Shown one piece after another: positions 1 to 8,878 of a stretch of 64,000 nt of DNA. Below the pieces are notes generated by a model. The model saw nothing but the letters and a program-made list of their open reading frames with translations, ran no database searches and was not told the origin of the DNA. Numbering within the stretch: the stretch's first letter is position 1; each line of letters begins with the position of its first letter. A program made the position numbers and the translations under genes. Location: contig CAKSGG010000001.1 of NCBI GenBank assembly GCA_934454215.1, forward strand, positions 1 through 64,000, written 5' to 3'. Source of the stretch: an uncultured Clostridia bacterium (GTDB taxonomy: Bacteria > Bacillota > Clostridia > UBA1381).

Positions 1-163
1 GGGTTCTCCGGAGTACTGGGTAGCAGTAGTAAAGCCGGGCAGAGTTATGTTTGAAATGGCCGGCGTTTCCGAAGATGTTGCAAGAGAAGCTATGCGTCTT
101 GCTATGCACAAGCTGCCTATAAAGTGTAAGTTTGTAAAGCGTGAAGCAGAGGATGGTGAATAA
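1..163 (+). CDS. rplP: Ribosomal protein L16, C-terminal part (5' end outside window)
   Basis: The reading frame is open from base 2 to the taa at 161-163 and encodes the last 53 residues of L16. L16 is a large-subunit protein near the peptidyl-transferase centre and A-site tRNA. The conserved stretch [16 protein letters not shown] and the closing KLPIKCKF segment identify it. The N-terminal half lies before the window. It is followed after one base by rpmC, as in the standard S10 operon, so the two genes are almost certainly co-transcribed and probably translationally coupled. Nothing is unusual in the visible part. Confidence 0.96.
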   Translation, partial: GSPEYWVAVVKPGRVMFEMAGVSEDVAREAMRLAMHKLPIKCKFVKREAEDGE

Positions 164-164
164 G

Positions 165-368
165 ATGAAAATTAATGAGCTAAGAGAATTATCAACCGCT
201 GAGTTGGAAGAAAAGCTTGCTTCATTCAAGCAGGAGCTTTTTAATCTAAGATTTCAGAACGCTATTAATCAATTGGAAAACCCCAAAAGAATTGGTGACG
301 TTAAAAAGACCATCGCTCGTATTTTAACCATCATTCATGAAAGAGAACTGCAAGGCAGTGCAATGTAA
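165..368 (+). CDS. rpmC: Ribosomal protein L29
   Basis: This small 67-residue helical protein binds 23S rRNA near the polypeptide exit tunnel, where it forms part of the docking site for trigger factor and SRP. The start is the ATG at 165, giving [10 protein letters not shown], the usual L29 opening. Upstream in-frame GTG (141) and ATG (153) codons lie inside rplP and would add a non-conserved tail. A purine-rich AGAGGATGG sequence inside the end of rplP serves as the ribosome binding site. The [10 protein letters not shown] signature is present. It sits between rplP and rpsQ in normal order. Confidence 0.96.
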   Translation: MKINELRELSTAELEEKLASFKQELFNLRFQNAINQLENPKRIGDVKKTIARILTIIHERELQGSAM

Positions 369-414
369 TTGTTTTAGTAGCAGGTAGAAATAGTCTCGAA
401 AGGAGGACACTTCA

Positions 415-672
415 GTGGAAGAGAGAAACAGACGTAAGGTCAAAATCGGTAAGGTTGTAAGCAACAAGATGAATAAGACTATCGTTGTTGCCATAGAAGA
501 AAATAAAAAGCATCCCTTATACGGCAAAATCGTAAAGAGCACTTATAAATTAAAGGCTCACGATGAGGAGAATGTTTGCTCCATAGGCGATAAGGTAAAG
601 GTTATGGAAACAAGACCTCTGTCAAAGGATAAGAGATGGAGACTTGTTGAAATTGTAGAGAAGGTTAAGTAA
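415..672 (+). CDS. rpsQ: Ribosomal protein S17 (GTG start)
   Basis: S17 is a primary 16S rRNA binding protein with an OB-fold, needed early in 30S assembly. The 85-residue product shows the family signature [17 protein letters not shown] near the N-terminus and [19 protein letters not shown] near the end. The start is the GTG at 415, preceded by AAAGGAGGAC with good spacing. No in-frame ATG fits the conserved N-terminus. It lies between rpmC and rplN as in other Firmicutes and is part of the long ribosomal transcription unit. Confidence 0.96.
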   Translation: MEERNRRKVKIGKVVSNKMNKTIVVAIEENKKHPLYGKIVKSTYKLKAHDEENVCSIGDKVKVMETRPLSKDKRWRLVEIVEKVK

Positions 673-698
673 TATAGCCCGGAAGGAGGAAGTTATAA

Positions 699-1067
699 AT
701 GATTCAACAGCAGACGCTTTTGAAGGTAGCTGATAACACAGGCGCAAAAGAAGTTATGTGTATCAGAGTTATGGGCGGATCAAGAAAAAGATACGCACAG
801 GTAGGCGATGAAATCATTTGCAGCGTTAAAAAGGCAACACCGGGCGGCGTTGTTAAGAAGGGTGACGTTGTAAAGGCCGTTGTAGTAAGAACGGTAAATC
901 AGTCAAAACGTGCCGACGGCTCATATATAAGATTTGACGAGAACGCAGCAGTTATCGTAAAGGATGATAAGAACCCCAGAGGTACTCGTATATTCGGCCC
1001 GGTTGCCAGAGAGTTAAGAGATAAAGAGTACATGAAGATTTTATCATTGGCTCCGGAAGTTCTTTAA
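699..1067 (+). CDS. rplN: Ribosomal protein L14
   Basis: L14 is a beta-barrel protein of the 50S subunit that contacts 16S rRNA at an inter-subunit bridge and is the docking site for silencing factor RsfS. The 122-residue length is exactly that of the family. The [20 protein letters not shown] opening and the [14 protein letters not shown] block near the C-terminus are diagnostic. AAGGAGGAAG precedes the ATG. The gene is in the usual place at the start of the spc segment. Confidence 0.97.
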   Translation: MIQQQTLLKVADNTGAKEVMCIRVMGGSRKRYAQVGDEIICSVKKATPGGVVKKGDVVKAVVVRTVNQSKRADGSYIRFDENAAVIVKDDKNPRGTRIFGPVARELRDKEYMKILSLAPEVL

Positions 1068-1085
1068 TAGGAGGATCGAAACACA

Positions 1086-1409
1086 ATGAAAAAGATGCAT
1101 GTAAAGCGCGGTGACCTTGTAAAGGTTATTGCAGGTAAGGATAAGGGAACAGAGGGAAAAATTGTTACCGCTATTCCCGAAAAGGGCAAGGTAATAGTTG
1201 AAGGCGTAGCAGTCGTGTCAAAACATCAGAAGGCAAGAGTGCAGGGTCAGGAAAGCGGAATCATAAAGATGGAAGCTCCTATCGACGCTTCAAACGTTAT
1301 GAGAGTTTGCCCTAACTGCGGCAAGGCTGCAAGAACAGGTATCAGAACACTTGACGACGGTTCAAAGGTAAGATACTGCAAAAAGTGTAACGAAACATTC
1401 AACGATTAA
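1086..1409 (+). CDS. rplX: Ribosomal protein L24
   Basis: L24 initiates 50S assembly by binding the 5' end of 23S rRNA and lies near the tunnel exit. The 107-residue product has an N-terminal KOW motif (KRGDLVKVIAGKDKGTEGKI). Its C-terminal region holds two CxxC pairs (CPNC and CKKC), which suggests a small zinc knuckle seen in some bacterial L24 proteins. The metal binding is inferred, not shown. TAGGAGGATCG lies upstream of the ATG. It is flanked by rplN and rplE as expected. Confidence 0.96.
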   Translation: MKKMHVKRGDLVKVIAGKDKGTEGKIVTAIPEKGKVIVEGVAVVSKHQKARVQGQESGIIKMEAPIDASNVMRVCPNCGKAARTGIRTLDDGSKVRYCKKCNETFND

Positions 1410-1435
1410 TTTTCGAGAGGAGGTAAATTCTAACA

Positions 1436-1975
1436 ATGAATAGAATGCAAGATAAGTATATAAAAGAAGTTGCTCCTGCGCTAATGGAGAAGTTCGGTTA
1501 TAAATCAACAATGCAGATACCGAAGCTTGAAAAAATCGTAATTAACATTGGTATGGGCGAAGCTAAGGATAATCCTAAGGCAATCGACGCAGCGTGCGGA
1601 GATTTGGCTAAGATTACAGGTCAGAAGCCTATAGTAACAAAGGCAAGAAAGTCAGTAGCTAACTTCAAGTTAAGAGAAGGTATGAATATCGGATGCAAGG
1701 TAACTCTGAGAGCCGATAAAATGTACGAATTTATGGATAGATTATTCAATGTCGCTCTTCCCCGTGTAAGAGACTTCAGAGGAATAAATCCTAACGGCTT
1801 TGACGGAAGAGGCAACTATTCCTTAGGTATTAAGGAACAACTGATATTCCCTGAAATTGACTATGACCAGATTGATAAAATCAGAGGTATGGACATTAAC
1901 TTTGTTACTACCGCAGCAACAGACGAAGAAGCGCGTGAAATGCTTTCACTTTTCGGCGCTCCGTTCCGTTCATAG
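1436..1975 (+). CDS. rplE: Ribosomal protein L5
   Basis: L5 binds 5S rRNA and helps form the central protuberance, contacting P-site tRNA and S13. At 179 residues it has the family length. Signatures include [16 protein letters not shown] near the N-terminus and [18 protein letters not shown] in the second half. GAGGAGGTAAAT precedes the start at 1436. It lies between rplX and rpsN in the normal spc order. Confidence 0.97.
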   Translation: MNRMQDKYIKEVAPALMEKFGYKSTMQIPKLEKIVINIGMGEAKDNPKAIDAACGDLAKITGQKPIVTKARKSVANFKLREGMNIGCKVTLRADKMYEFMDRLFNVALPRVRDFRGINPNGFDGRGNYSLGIKEQLIFPEIDYDQIDKIRGMDINFVTTAATDEEAREMLSLFGAPFRS

Positions 1976-1994
1976 TTTTAAGGAGGATATAATC

Positions 1995-2180
1995 ATGGCA
2001 AGAAAAGCAATGGTTCTAAAACAACAAAGAAAGCCTAAGTATTCCACACAGGCTTACACAAGATGTAAGATTTGCGGCAGACCTCACGCATATTTGAGAA
2101 AATTCGGCATATGCCGTATCTGCTTCAGAGAGCTTGCTTACAAGGGTCAGATTCCCGGCGTAAAGAAAGCTTCCTGGTAA
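1995..2180 (+). CDS. rpsN: Ribosomal protein S14, zinc-binding type Z
   Basis: S14 is a late-assembling protein of the 30S head. The 61-residue short form has four metal-ligand cysteines, Cys24, Cys27, Cys40 and Cys43 (CKIC and CRIC). This marks the zinc-containing paralogue rather than the longer zinc-free form. The ATG at 1995 follows AAGGAGGATATAATC. An open frame extending further upstream overlaps rplE and has no family similarity, so the short start is correct. As in other Firmicutes, the gene sits between rplE and rpsH. Confidence 0.97.
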   Translation: MARKAMVLKQQRKPKYSTQAYTRCKICGRPHAYLRKFGICRICFRELAYKGQIPGVKKASW

Positions 2181-2249
2181 ATCGAAGGAATACACACAAC
2201 TTGATATAAAGTACGAATTCTTTAGAGATTTCGGAAGGAGGTAAATTAA

Positions 2250-2648
2250 ATGCAAATAACTGATCCTATCGCAGACCTGCTGACAAGAATCAGAAATGCT
2301 AATTCATCAAAGCATGAAACCGTTGATGTTCCCGCTTCAAACATGAAGAAAGCAATTCTTGATATTCTTTACAAAGAAGGTTACATCAAGAGCTATAAGG
2401 TAATCGAAGACGGTAAGCAGGATGTACTCAGAATTAATTTAAAATACGGACCGAATAACGAAAAGGTTATCAGCGGTTTGAAGAGAGTTTCAAAGCCCGG
2501 CCTTAGATTTTATGCCGGAGCTGACGAGCTTCCCAGAGTATTAAAAGGTATGGGAATTGCAATCGTATCAACATCAAAGGGTATAATGACCGACAAGCAG
2601 GCGAGAAAAGCCAATGTCGGCGGCGAAGTTCTTGCTTTTATCTGGTAA
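2250..2648 (+). CDS. rpsH: Ribosomal protein S8
   Basis: S8 binds the central domain of 16S rRNA and nucleates platform assembly; in E. coli it also represses the spc operon. The 132-residue product begins [18 protein letters not shown] and ends with [20 protein letters not shown], both typical. GGAAGGAGGTAAATTAA precedes the ATG. A 69-base spacer to rpsN and a 74-base spacer to rplF are slightly longer than elsewhere in the operon, and I see no clear S8-target structure in them. Confidence 0.97.
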   Translation: MQITDPIADLLTRIRNANSSKHETVDVPASNMKKAILDILYKEGYIKSYKVIEDGKQDVLRINLKYGPNNEKVISGLKRVSKPGLRFYAGADELPRVLKGMGIAIVSTSKGIMTDKQARKANVGGEVLAFIW

Positions 2649-2722
2649 AATCCATATACGCAATGAACTGAAAACCTGTCACATACAAGACAGAGAAAAT
2701 TTAAGTTAAGGAGGAAAATCCT

Positions 2723-3271
2723 ATGTCAAGAATAGGTAGATTGCCTATCACTGTTCCTGCCGGAGTAGACGTTAAGATTGGTGATGGCAACGAAATTACA
2801 GTTAAGGGTAAGAACGGTACTTTGGAAAGAACGCTTCACCACGACATGATAATTAAAATGGATGGCGGAGTTATTACTGTTGAAAGACCTTCAGAGGATA
2901 AGATGCATAAATCACTTCACGGTCTTACAAGAACTCTTATAAACAACATGATAGTAGGTGTAACAGAAGGTTTCACGAAGGAGCTTGAAATCAACGGTGT
3001 TGGTTACAGAGCACAGCTTCAGGGTAAAAAGCTTGTATTATCATTAGGCTACTCACATCCTGTTGAGTACACTCCCGAGGATGGTATAACTTTGGAAGTT
3101 CCTGCACCTAATAAAATCCTTGTAAAGGGCGCAAACAAAGAGCTTGTTGGCGCAACTGCTGCAAAGATTAGAGAATACAGAATGCCTGAACCGTATAAGG
3201 GCAAGGGTATTAAGTACGTTGATGAGCACATCAGACGTAAAGAAGGTAAAGCAGGCGGCAAGAAGAAATAA
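2723..3271 (+). CDS. rplF: Ribosomal protein L6
   Basis: L6 lies at the base of the L7/L12 stalk near the sarcin-ricin loop, and its domain duplication reflects two RNA-binding halves. The 182-residue length fits. [15 protein letters not shown] opens the protein, and the [20 protein letters not shown] block near the C-terminus is the classical L6 signature. TAAGGAGGAAAATCCT precedes the ATG. The gene is followed closely by rplR in the usual spc order. Confidence 0.97.
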   Translation: MSRIGRLPITVPAGVDVKIGDGNEITVKGKNGTLERTLHHDMIIKMDGGVITVERPSEDKMHKSLHGLTRTLINNMIVGVTEGFTKELEINGVGYRAQLQGKKLVLSLGYSHPVEYTPEDGITLEVPAPNKILVKGANKELVGATAAKIREYRMPEPYKGKGIKYVDEHIRRKEGKAGGKKK

Positions 3272-3291
3272 TTGAAAGGAGTGTTCGTATA

Positions 3292-3651
3292 ATGATAAAG
3301 AGAAAAGATACTAATGCTGCAAGAATAAAGCGTCATCAGAGAGTAAGAAAGAACATCTCCGGTACTGCGGAGAGACCTCGTCTAAACGTATTCAGAAGCT
3401 TAAATCACATATACGCACAGATAATCGATGATACTAAGGGCGTTACATTGGTAAGCGCTTCCTCAATGGATAAGGGATTTGAGGGCAAAGGCGCAAACGT
3501 TGACGCTGCAAAGGCTGTTGGCAAGGCAGTTGCCGAAAAGGCTTTGGCTGCAGGCATAAAGACAGTCGTATTCGACAGAGGCGGATATGTATACCACGGT
3601 AGAGTTGCTGCTCTTGCAGAAGGTGCAAGAGAAGGCGGCTTGGAATTCTAA
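3292..3651 (+). CDS. rplR: Ribosomal protein L18
   Basis: L18 binds 5S rRNA together with L5 and L25 and brings it into the central protuberance. The 119-residue product has a basic N-terminus ([20 protein letters not shown]). Its C-terminal [20 protein letters not shown] block is characteristic of the family. GAAAGGAGTG lies upstream of the ATG. It sits between rplF and rpsE, with about 20-base gaps on each side. Confidence 0.97.
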   Translation: MIKRKDTNAARIKRHQRVRKNISGTAERPRLNVFRSLNHIYAQIIDDTKGVTLVSASSMDKGFEGKGANVDAAKAVGKAVAEKALAAGIKTVVFDRGGYVYHGRVAALAEGAREGGLEF

Positions 3652-3670
3652 GAAAAGGAGGACGAGTTAA

Positions 3671-4174
3671 GTGGCACAGAGAATTGACGCATCAGTATTG
3701 GAATTAGAAGAAAACGTAGTAGCTATAAATCGTGTTGCCAAGACTGTAAAGGGCGGACGTACAATGAGATTCAGTGCGTTGGTTGTAGTCGGAGACGGTA
3801 ATGGTCATGTTGGCTGCGGTCAGGGTAAGGCTGCTGAAATCCCTGACGCTATCAGAAAGGGTATTGACGCTGCAAAGAAGAATCTTATCGAGGTTCCTCT
3901 TGTAGGCACAACAATCCCTCATGAGGTAATGGGTATTCACGGTGCAGGTAAGGTATTGTTAAAGCCTGCCGCACAAGGTACCGGCGTTATCGCAGGCGGT
4001 GCTGCCCGTGCAGTGCTTGAGCTTGCAGGTATCAAGGATATAAGAACAAAGTGTCTGCGTTCCAATAACAAGAGAAATGTAGTTAGTGCTACAATTCAGG
4101 GCTTATCAGAGCTTAAGCAGATTGAAGAGGTCGCTAAGCTTAGAGGTAAGACTGTAGACCAAATCAGAGGTTAA
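3671..4174 (+). CDS. rpsE: Ribosomal protein S5 (GTG start)
   Basis: S5 is a 30S protein at the mRNA entry channel that contributes to decoding fidelity. The 167-residue product shows the double-stranded RNA-binding domain ([20 protein letters not shown]) and the C-terminal S5 fold ([19 protein letters not shown]). Translation begins at the GTG at 3671 after AAAAGGAGGACGAGTTAA. No ATG lies at an appropriate distance. It is located between rplR and rpmD as expected. Confidence 0.97.
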   Translation: MAQRIDASVLELEENVVAINRVAKTVKGGRTMRFSALVVVGDGNGHVGCGQGKAAEIPDAIRKGIDAAKKNLIEVPLVGTTIPHEVMGIHGAGKVLLKPAAQGTGVIAGGAARAVLELAGIKDIRTKCLRSNNKRNVVSATIQGLSELKQIEEVAKLRGKTVDQIRG

Positions 4175-4187
4175 GGAGGGCACATAA

Positions 4188-4367
4188 ATGGCTAAGCTTA
4201 AAATCACATTGGTCAGAAGTACAATCGGCAGAAAGAAAGACCAAATCGCAACTGTCGAGGCTCTTGGCCTAAGGAAAATAAGATCTGTTGTTGAAAAGGA
4301 AGACACACCGCAGATCAGAGGAATGATAAACAAGGTATCACATCTTGTTGAAGTTACAGAACTTTAA
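4188..4367 (+). CDS. rpmD: Ribosomal protein L30
   Basis: This 59-residue protein of the 50S subunit has the typical [20 protein letters not shown] opening and the [11 protein letters not shown] ending. TTAAGGAGGGCACATAA provides the ribosome binding site for the ATG at 4188. L30 binds 5S and 23S rRNA contacts and is present in most Firmicutes. It lies 13 bases after rpsE and 24 bases before rplO, completing the S5-L30-L15-SecY order. Confidence 0.96.
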   Translation: MAKLKITLVRSTIGRKKDQIATVEALGLRKIRSVVEKEDTPQIRGMINKVSHLVEVTEL

Positions 4368-4391
4368 TCAATAGACAAGGAGGTGCAGCAA

Positions 4392-4832
4392 ATGAGATTA
4401 GATGAACTGCAGCCCGCAGAAGGCTCAAAGTTCACTCGCAGAAGAGTGGGCAGAGGTATCGGTTCGGGAACCGGTAAGACTTCAGGCAAGGGTCATAAGG
4501 GTCAGAACGCAAGAAGCGGCGGCGGAGTAAGACCGGGCTTTGAAGGCGGTCAGATGCCTTTGTACAGACGTTTGCCTAAGCGCGGCTTTAAGAATATATT
4601 TGCTAAACAATATGTTTCTGTTAATGTTGAGGAGCTTAATAAGTTCGAGGACGGAGCAGAGGTAACAGCCGAGACTTTAAAGGAAAGCGGCATAATCAGC
4701 AAAAAGCTTGACGGAGTTAAGCTTTTGGGCAGAGGCGACGTTACAAAGAAACTTAACGTAAAAGTGGCTAAGTACAGTGCGTCAGCTAAAGAAAAGATAG
4801 AAAAGGCAGGCGGAAAGGCTGAGGTGATGTAA
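4392..4832 (+). CDS. rplO: Ribosomal protein L15
   Basis: L15 is an early-assembly 50S protein that reaches toward the peptidyl-transferase region. The 146-residue product starts [14 protein letters not shown] and has the glycine/arginine-rich extended N-terminal arm ([19 protein letters not shown]) seen in all L15 proteins. A GTG nine bases upstream would be in frame, but it lies inside the AAGGAGGTG ribosome binding site, so the ATG at 4392 is used. The stop is two bases before secY, which suggests coupling. Confidence 0.96.
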   Translation: MRLDELQPAEGSKFTRRRVGRGIGSGTGKTSGKGHKGQNARSGGGVRPGFEGGQMPLYRRLPKRGFKNIFAKQYVSVNVEELNKFEDGAEVTAETLKESGIISKKLDGVKLLGRGDVTKKLNVKVAKYSASAKEKIEKAGGKAEVM

Positions 4833-4834
4833 TT

Positions 4835-6166
4835 ATGCTTCAGACTTTAAGAGATGCGTGGAAAATCCCCGGCTTAAGAGCAAGAATGATATTTACACTG
4901 CTTATGCTTGTAGTATTCAGATTCGGAGCACATGTTCCGGTACCGTACCTGAGCAGCGAAGCGATGAAAGCATTTTTGGGAGCCGGCGGAACCGACCTTT
5001 TCAGCCTGTTTGATGTGTTTACGGGTGGTGCGTTCTCAAACGCAACGGTTATGGCGCTCGGCGTTTCACCGTACATCAACTCATCAATTATCATACAGCT
5101 TTTGACTGTAGCAATTCCTGCGCTTGAGCGTATCTCAAAAGAGGGTGTTGAAGGCAGAAAGAAGCTTAATAAAATTACAAGATATGTATCGGTTGTTCTT
5201 GCGTTTATACAGGGTGCCGGACTTTATGTAACACTTTACAACATGAAGGTTACGGCAGGTATTGACGCTATACAGAATCCGGGTGCACTGACATTCTTTA
5301 TAATCGTGCTGACCTTTACGGCAGGTACTGCATTTGTAGTATGGCTGGGTGAGCTGATTACCGAAAAAGGACTTGGAAACGGAGTATCGCTTCTAATCTT
5401 TGCCGGTATCGTGTCAAGAATCCCGTCGGGAATTATGTCTGTATATCAGCAGTTCTTGGGAACAGGCGTTACTTTCAAGGGCTTGGCAATAGTTGTACTG
5501 ATTGCGGTTGTAGCTGTAGCGGCAATTGCATTCGTAGTATTCTTCTCAGAGGCTGAAAGAAGAATACCTGTACAGTATGCAAAGCGTGTTGTGGGAAGAA
5601 AGATGTACGGCGGTCAAAGCACAAACATTCCTATTAAGGTTGCTATGGGCGGAGTTATGCCGATAATCTTTGCTTCATCAATTATGGCGTTCCCCGCAAC
5701 AATCGTAAGATTGGTAAGCGGCGGAAATATGCCTACAGAGGGATTGGGATATTACGTATTGGGCTGCCTTTCGGCAGGTTACGGTCCGGCTTGGACCAGC
5801 ATCGTGTATGCGGCAGTATACTTCCTTCTTATAATCTTCTTCACATACTTCTATTCATCAATTCAGTTCAATCCGATTGAGTTGTCGAACAACATGAAGA
5901 AGAGCGGCGGATTTATTCCGGGTATCAGACCGGGTAAGCCGACCAGTGACTTTATAGCAAGAGTTTCATCGAGACTGAATCTTATCGGTTCATTCTTCCT
6001 GGGCGTTATTGCAATTCTGCCGGTAATTGTCGGCGCTGTATTCAATATCCCTTCACTTCAGATTGGCGGTACTTCGCTTCTGATTATGGAAGGTGTTGCT
6101 CTTGAAACTGTAAGACAGATAGAGTCACAGATGACAATGCGTCATTATAAAGGATTCTTAGAATAA
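4835..6166 (+). CDS. secY: Preprotein translocase subunit SecY
   Basis: SecY is the channel-forming subunit of the Sec translocon and exports or inserts most membrane and secreted proteins, including the many signal-peptide proteins encoded downstream here. The 443-residue product has about ten hydrophobic segments. It carries conserved SecY blocks such as GVSPYINSSIIIQLL (residues ~76-90), the cytoplasmic loop with ERRIPVQYAKR, and NIPIKVAMGGVMPIIFASS. The start at 4835 follows closely on rplO. adk and map come next, as is usual in this operon. Confidence 0.97.
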   Translation: MLQTLRDAWKIPGLRARMIFTLLMLVVFRFGAHVPVPYLSSEAMKAFLGAGGTDLFSLFDVFTGGAFSNATVMALGVSPYINSSIIIQLLTVAIPALERISKEGVEGRKKLNKITRYVSVVLAFIQGAGLYVTLYNMKVTAGIDAIQNPGALTFFIIVLTFTAGTAFVVWLGELITEKGLGNGVSLLIFAGIVSRIPSGIMSVYQQFLGTGVTFKGLAIVVLIAVVAVAAIAFVVFFSEAERRIPVQYAKRVVGRKMYGGQSTNIPIKVAMGGVMPIIFASSIMAFPATIVRLVSGGNMPTEGLGYYVLGCLSAGYGPAWTSIVYAAVYFLLIIFFTYFYSSIQFNPIELSNNMKKSGGFIPGIRPGKPTSDFIARVSSRLNLIGSFFLGVIAILPVIVGAVFNIPSLQIGGTSLLIMEGVALETVRQIESQMTMRHYKGFLE

Positions 6167-6185
6167 TTCAGAAAGGCGGCATACT

Positions 6186-6824
6186 ATGAATTTAGTATTA
6201 ATGGGCCCTCCGGGAGCCGGAAAAGGTACACAAGGCGAAATCCTATCCAAGAAGTTAGGAGTAGATACCATATCGACAGGAGTTATGCTTCGTTCGGCAA
6301 TTAAAGAGGGAACTGAGGTAGGCAAATTAGCCGCTCAGTATATAAATGATGGTAAGCTGGTACCTGATGACGTAATTGTATCGATTGTAAAAGAAAGATT
6401 GTCAAAGCCTGATTGTGCGAAAGGATTTATCCTTGACGGATTCCCTCGTACAATTGCTCAGGCACAGGCTCTTACCGAATCGGGTGTAAAGATTGACAAG
6501 GTGCTTTCACTGGAGGTTGACGATGCGAAGATAGTTGAGAGATTGTCTTCAAGACGTGAATGCTCGCAGTGCGGAACACCGTATAACGTAATTTCAAAAA
6601 AGCCTGCGGTTGACGGTAAATGTGATAACTGCGGCGGCGGATTGATTCAGAGAGCGGACGACGTTCCCGAAACAATTCAGAACCGTCTGAATGTTTATCA
6701 CGACCAGACCGAGCCTATAAAAGGTTATTACGAGCAGCAGGGACTTCTTGTTACGGCACAGGGTGCTGAAAAGCTTGAAGATACCACAAAGGCTGTAATG
6801 CAGGCGTTGGGACTTGAGGAGTAA
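6186..6824 (+). CDS. adk: Adenylate kinase, zinc-containing LID
   Basis: Adenylate kinase catalyses ATP + AMP to 2 ADP and balances adenine nucleotides in the cytosol. The P-loop GPPGAGKGT is at residues 7-15, and DGFPRT (around 84-89) is the AMP-site signature. The LID domain carries four cysteines, Cys126, Cys129, Cys146 and Cys149, the structural zinc set of Gram-positive long-type kinases. The 212-residue length fits. AAAGGCGGCATACT precedes the ATG. It stands between secY and map, the usual Firmicutes arrangement. Confidence 0.97.
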   Translation: MNLVLMGPPGAGKGTQGEILSKKLGVDTISTGVMLRSAIKEGTEVGKLAAQYINDGKLVPDDVIVSIVKERLSKPDCAKGFILDGFPRTIAQAQALTESGVKIDKVLSLEVDDAKIVERLSSRRECSQCGTPYNVISKKPAVDGKCDNCGGGLIQRADDVPETIQNRLNVYHDQTEPIKGYYEQQGLLVTAQGAEKLEDTTKAVMQALGLEE

Positions 6825-6830
6825 GATATA

Positions 6831-7577
6831 ATGATAACCATTAAATCAGCTAAGCAAGTTGAAAAAATGCGTAAATCATGTCAAATTACAAAAGAGGCGT
6901 TAGAGCTTATTGAAAAGAATATTCGCCCCGGTATTTCTACAAAGCAGCTTGACAAGATAGCGCATGAGTTTATAATATCGAAAGGCGCAAAGCCTAATTT
7001 TCTGAACTACAACGGATTCCCGGGAAGTATATGTACTTCAATAAATGACGAGGTAGTTCACGGAATACCCGATAAAAGAACAATTCTTAAAGAGGGCGAC
7101 ATCATAAGTGTGGATATGGGCGCTGTCCTTAACGGATGGCACAGCGACGCTGCAAGAACATTTGCCGTCGGAAAAATCAGTGCGGAGGCACAGAAACTTA
7201 TTGATGTAACAAGAGAGTGTTTCTTTGAGGGAATTAAATATTTAAAGCATGGTGCCAAGTTAGGTGACGTATCCGCAGCTATTCAGCGTCATGCTGAAGA
7301 AAACGGCTATGGAGTAGTTCGTGATTTGGTCGGACACGGAGTGGGGCAGAGCCTTCACGAAGACCCGAATGTTCCGAATTTCGGAAAGGCAGGTCACGGA
7401 GTTAAGCTGGCAGCTGGTATGACGCTTGCAATTGAGCCTATGATTACGGAAGGCACATACAAGGTCGAAGTACTGGATAATGACTGGACCATAGTTACAG
7501 CGGACGGGAAACTTGCGGCTCATTATGAGAATACTGTTCTCATAACAAAAGACGGCTATGAAATATTAACACTGTGA
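6831..7577 (+). CDS. map: Methionine aminopeptidase type I
   Basis: This enzyme removes the N-terminal methionine from nascent proteins. All five metal ligands expected for the family are visible: Asp95, Asp106, His169, Glu202 and Glu233. The substrate-site His78 lies in NDEVVHGIP. At 248 residues it is the short type Ia form without a zinc-finger extension. The ATG at 6831 follows the adk stop by six bases, with GGACTTGAGGAGTAAG as ribosome binding site. The stop overlaps the region just ahead of the next gene. Confidence 0.97.
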   Translation: MITIKSAKQVEKMRKSCQITKEALELIEKNIRPGISTKQLDKIAHEFIISKGAKPNFLNYNGFPGSICTSINDEVVHGIPDKRTILKEGDIISVDMGAVLNGWHSDAARTFAVGKISAEAQKLIDVTRECFFEGIKYLKHGAKLGDVSAAIQRHAEENGYGVVRDLVGHGVGQSLHEDPNVPNFGKAGHGVKLAAGMTLAIEPMITEGTYKVEVLDNDWTIVTADGKLAAHYENTVLITKDGYEILTL

Positions 7578-7585
7578 GGTGCGTA

Positions 7586-7858
7586 ATGGAAATAGTTGTC
7601 GGGTCGCTGGTGCGCTCAAAAGCAGGGCGCGATAAAGGGGATTTGTTTATCGTTCTGAAAAGAGACGGCGAATATGTCTATCTTTCAGACGGTAAAAACA
7701 GAAAAGCTGAAAACCCCAAGAAGAAAAAAATCAAGCACGTTCAGCCATCGGGAAAAGTATCCGATGAGGTATCGGCGAAACTTGCAGATGCAGGCAGCGT
7801 TGAGAATTTTGAGGTGCGGAATGCATTAGCGGAATTAGGAGGATATGACATTGGCTAA
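7586..7858 (+). CDS. KOW-domain RNA-binding protein
   Basis: The 90-residue protein begins [19 protein letters not shown], a KOW-type motif like that of the L14e/L24 RNA-binding proteins, and it has a lysine-rich middle (KKKKIKH). Similar small KOW proteins are commonly encoded between map and infA in Clostridia, where a ribosome-related role is assumed but not established. The ATG at 7586 is preferred because TGAGGT lies five bases upstream. A GTG at 7574 is also in frame but has no binding site. The end overlaps the start of infA by eight bases, so translation of the two is probably coupled. Confidence 0.85.
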   Translation: MEIVVGSLVRSKAGRDKGDLFIVLKRDGEYVYLSDGKNRKAENPKKKKIKHVQPSGKVSDEVSAKLADAGSVENFEVRNALAELGGYDIG

Positions 7859-8069
7859 GGATGATGTTTTGGAATTGGAGGGTAAGGTTGTCGAAACCTT
7901 ACCTAACGCAATGTTTAAGGTAGAACTTGAAAATGGTCACCAGGTATTGGCACACATTTCAGGCAAATTGAGAATGAATTTCATAAAGATACTTCCGGGC
8001 GACAAGGTTAAGCTTGAGATGAGCCCGTATGACTTGTCAAGAGGACGTATCACATGGCGTTCAAAGTAA
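7851..8069 (+). CDS. infA: Translation initiation factor IF-1 (TTG start)
   Basis: IF-1 is an OB-fold protein that occupies the A site of the 30S subunit during initiation. The sequence [20 protein letters not shown] and the ending [13 protein letters not shown] are clear family hallmarks. An in-frame ATG at 7845 is only two bases from the AGGAGG at 7837-7842. The TTG at 7851 is eight bases away and gives [11 protein letters not shown], which matches the usual IF-1 N-terminus and length of 72 residues. TTG is therefore the likely start. The gene overlaps the KOW gene and is followed by rpmJ. Confidence 0.95.
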   Translation: MAKDDVLELEGKVVETLPNAMFKVELENGHQVLAHISGKLRMNFIKILPGDKVKLEMSPYDLSRGRITWRSK

Positions 8070-8079
8070 TAGGAGGTAG

Positions 8080-8197
<118 letters not shown>

Positions 8198-8199
<2 letters not shown>

Positions 8200-8304
8200 A
8201 ATTTTTCATATTCGGTATATCTCAGCGTTTTCTTCTCCGTTGTGTATCAACATACACGGCAGTCGAAGAGAAACACTGACCTATACGCAAATCTGAAAAA
8301 TTTT
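8198..8304 (+). repeat. Long imperfect palindrome after rpmJ
   Basis: The arm AAAATTTTTCA at 8198-8208 is matched exactly by TGAAAAATTTT at 8294-8304. The arms run inward to a GTGTAT/ATACAC tip (8242-8247 with 8252-8257) around a CAAC loop. By eye about 41 of roughly 50 positions pair. Such a stem could be a folded mobile palindrome of the REP or MITE kind, or a structured leader of the rpsM-rpsK-rpsD-rpoA-rplQ segment. It has only four terminal T residues, so it is a poor intrinsic terminator. No second copy is present in the window. Confidence 0.8.
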
Positions 8305-8492
8305 GCGAATTTTCCATATTTATAATATGGAATCGGGCAATCACAGAAAACATAAAAATATAACTTGTTCAGTTACAGCTATCGCAAATTCAACACTTTG
8401 CGCAGCTTGGAGAGGTTAAGTCAAGGGTCGTGAAAAACCCTGCAAACTATTAAATTTTTTGATGATATCTTTAAACGGAGGTGTAGAAAAGT
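8305..8492 (+). other. Untranslated stretch ahead of rpsM
   Basis: No convincing gene is seen here. It contains a small perfect hairpin, CCATATT (8314-8320) with AATATGG (8324-8330), and a weak AGGGT/ACCCT pairing near 8424-8440. It ends in ACGGAGGTGTAG, the ribosome binding site of rpsM. It may carry a leader for autoregulation by S4, as in alpha operons of other bacteria, but no recognised S4 pseudoknot was identified. Confidence 0.45.
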
Positions 8493-8861
8493 ATGGCAAG
8501 AATAGCCGGTGTTGACTTACCAAGAGAAAAGAGAGTTGAAGTTGGTCTTACGTACATTTACGGTATAGGACTGAAAAGCTCACAGAAGATTTTAGCTCAG
8601 AGCGGTGTAAATCCCGATACAAGAGTAAAGGATTTGACAGACGCTGAGGTAAACAGTCTGAGAGAAATCATTGACGCTGAGTATACAGTTGAGGGTGATT
8701 TGAGAAGACAATTAGCTTTGGATATTAAGCGTCTTATGGAAATCGGATGCTACAGAGGTATCCGTCATAGAAAGGGTCTGCCCGTAAGAGGACAGAACAC
8801 AAAGAATAACGCAAGAACCCGTAAGGGCCCTGCAAGAACAATAGCAGGAAAGAAGAAATAA
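8493..8861 (+). CDS. rpsM: Ribosomal protein S13
   Basis: S13 lies in the head of the 30S subunit, contacts L5 at an inter-subunit bridge and touches P-site tRNA through its tail. The 122-residue product begins [20 protein letters not shown]. It contains [17 protein letters not shown], the S13 signature, and a basic tail ending GKKK. ACGGAGGTGTAGAAAAGT precedes the ATG. It opens the alpha segment rpsM-rpsK-rpsD-rpoA-rplQ after a gap of about 290 bases, an unusually long break in this otherwise compact cluster. Confidence 0.97.
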   Translation: MARIAGVDLPREKRVEVGLTYIYGIGLKSSQKILAQSGVNPDTRVKDLTDAEVNSLREIIDAEYTVEGDLRRQLALDIKRLMEIGCYRGIRHRKGLPVRGQNTKNNARTRKGPARTIAGKKK

Positions 8862-8878
8862 AGGAGGGACTAAGCTAA

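Noticed and set aside
1857..1994. Upstream extension of the S14 reading frame into rplE
   Set aside because: Overlaps rplE in another frame, has no S14 similarity, and the strong ribosome binding site supports the start at 1995.
8328..8420. 30-codon open frame starting at ATG 8328 in the gap before rpsM
   Set aside because: No ribosome binding site and no recognisable sequence; overlaps the small hairpin.
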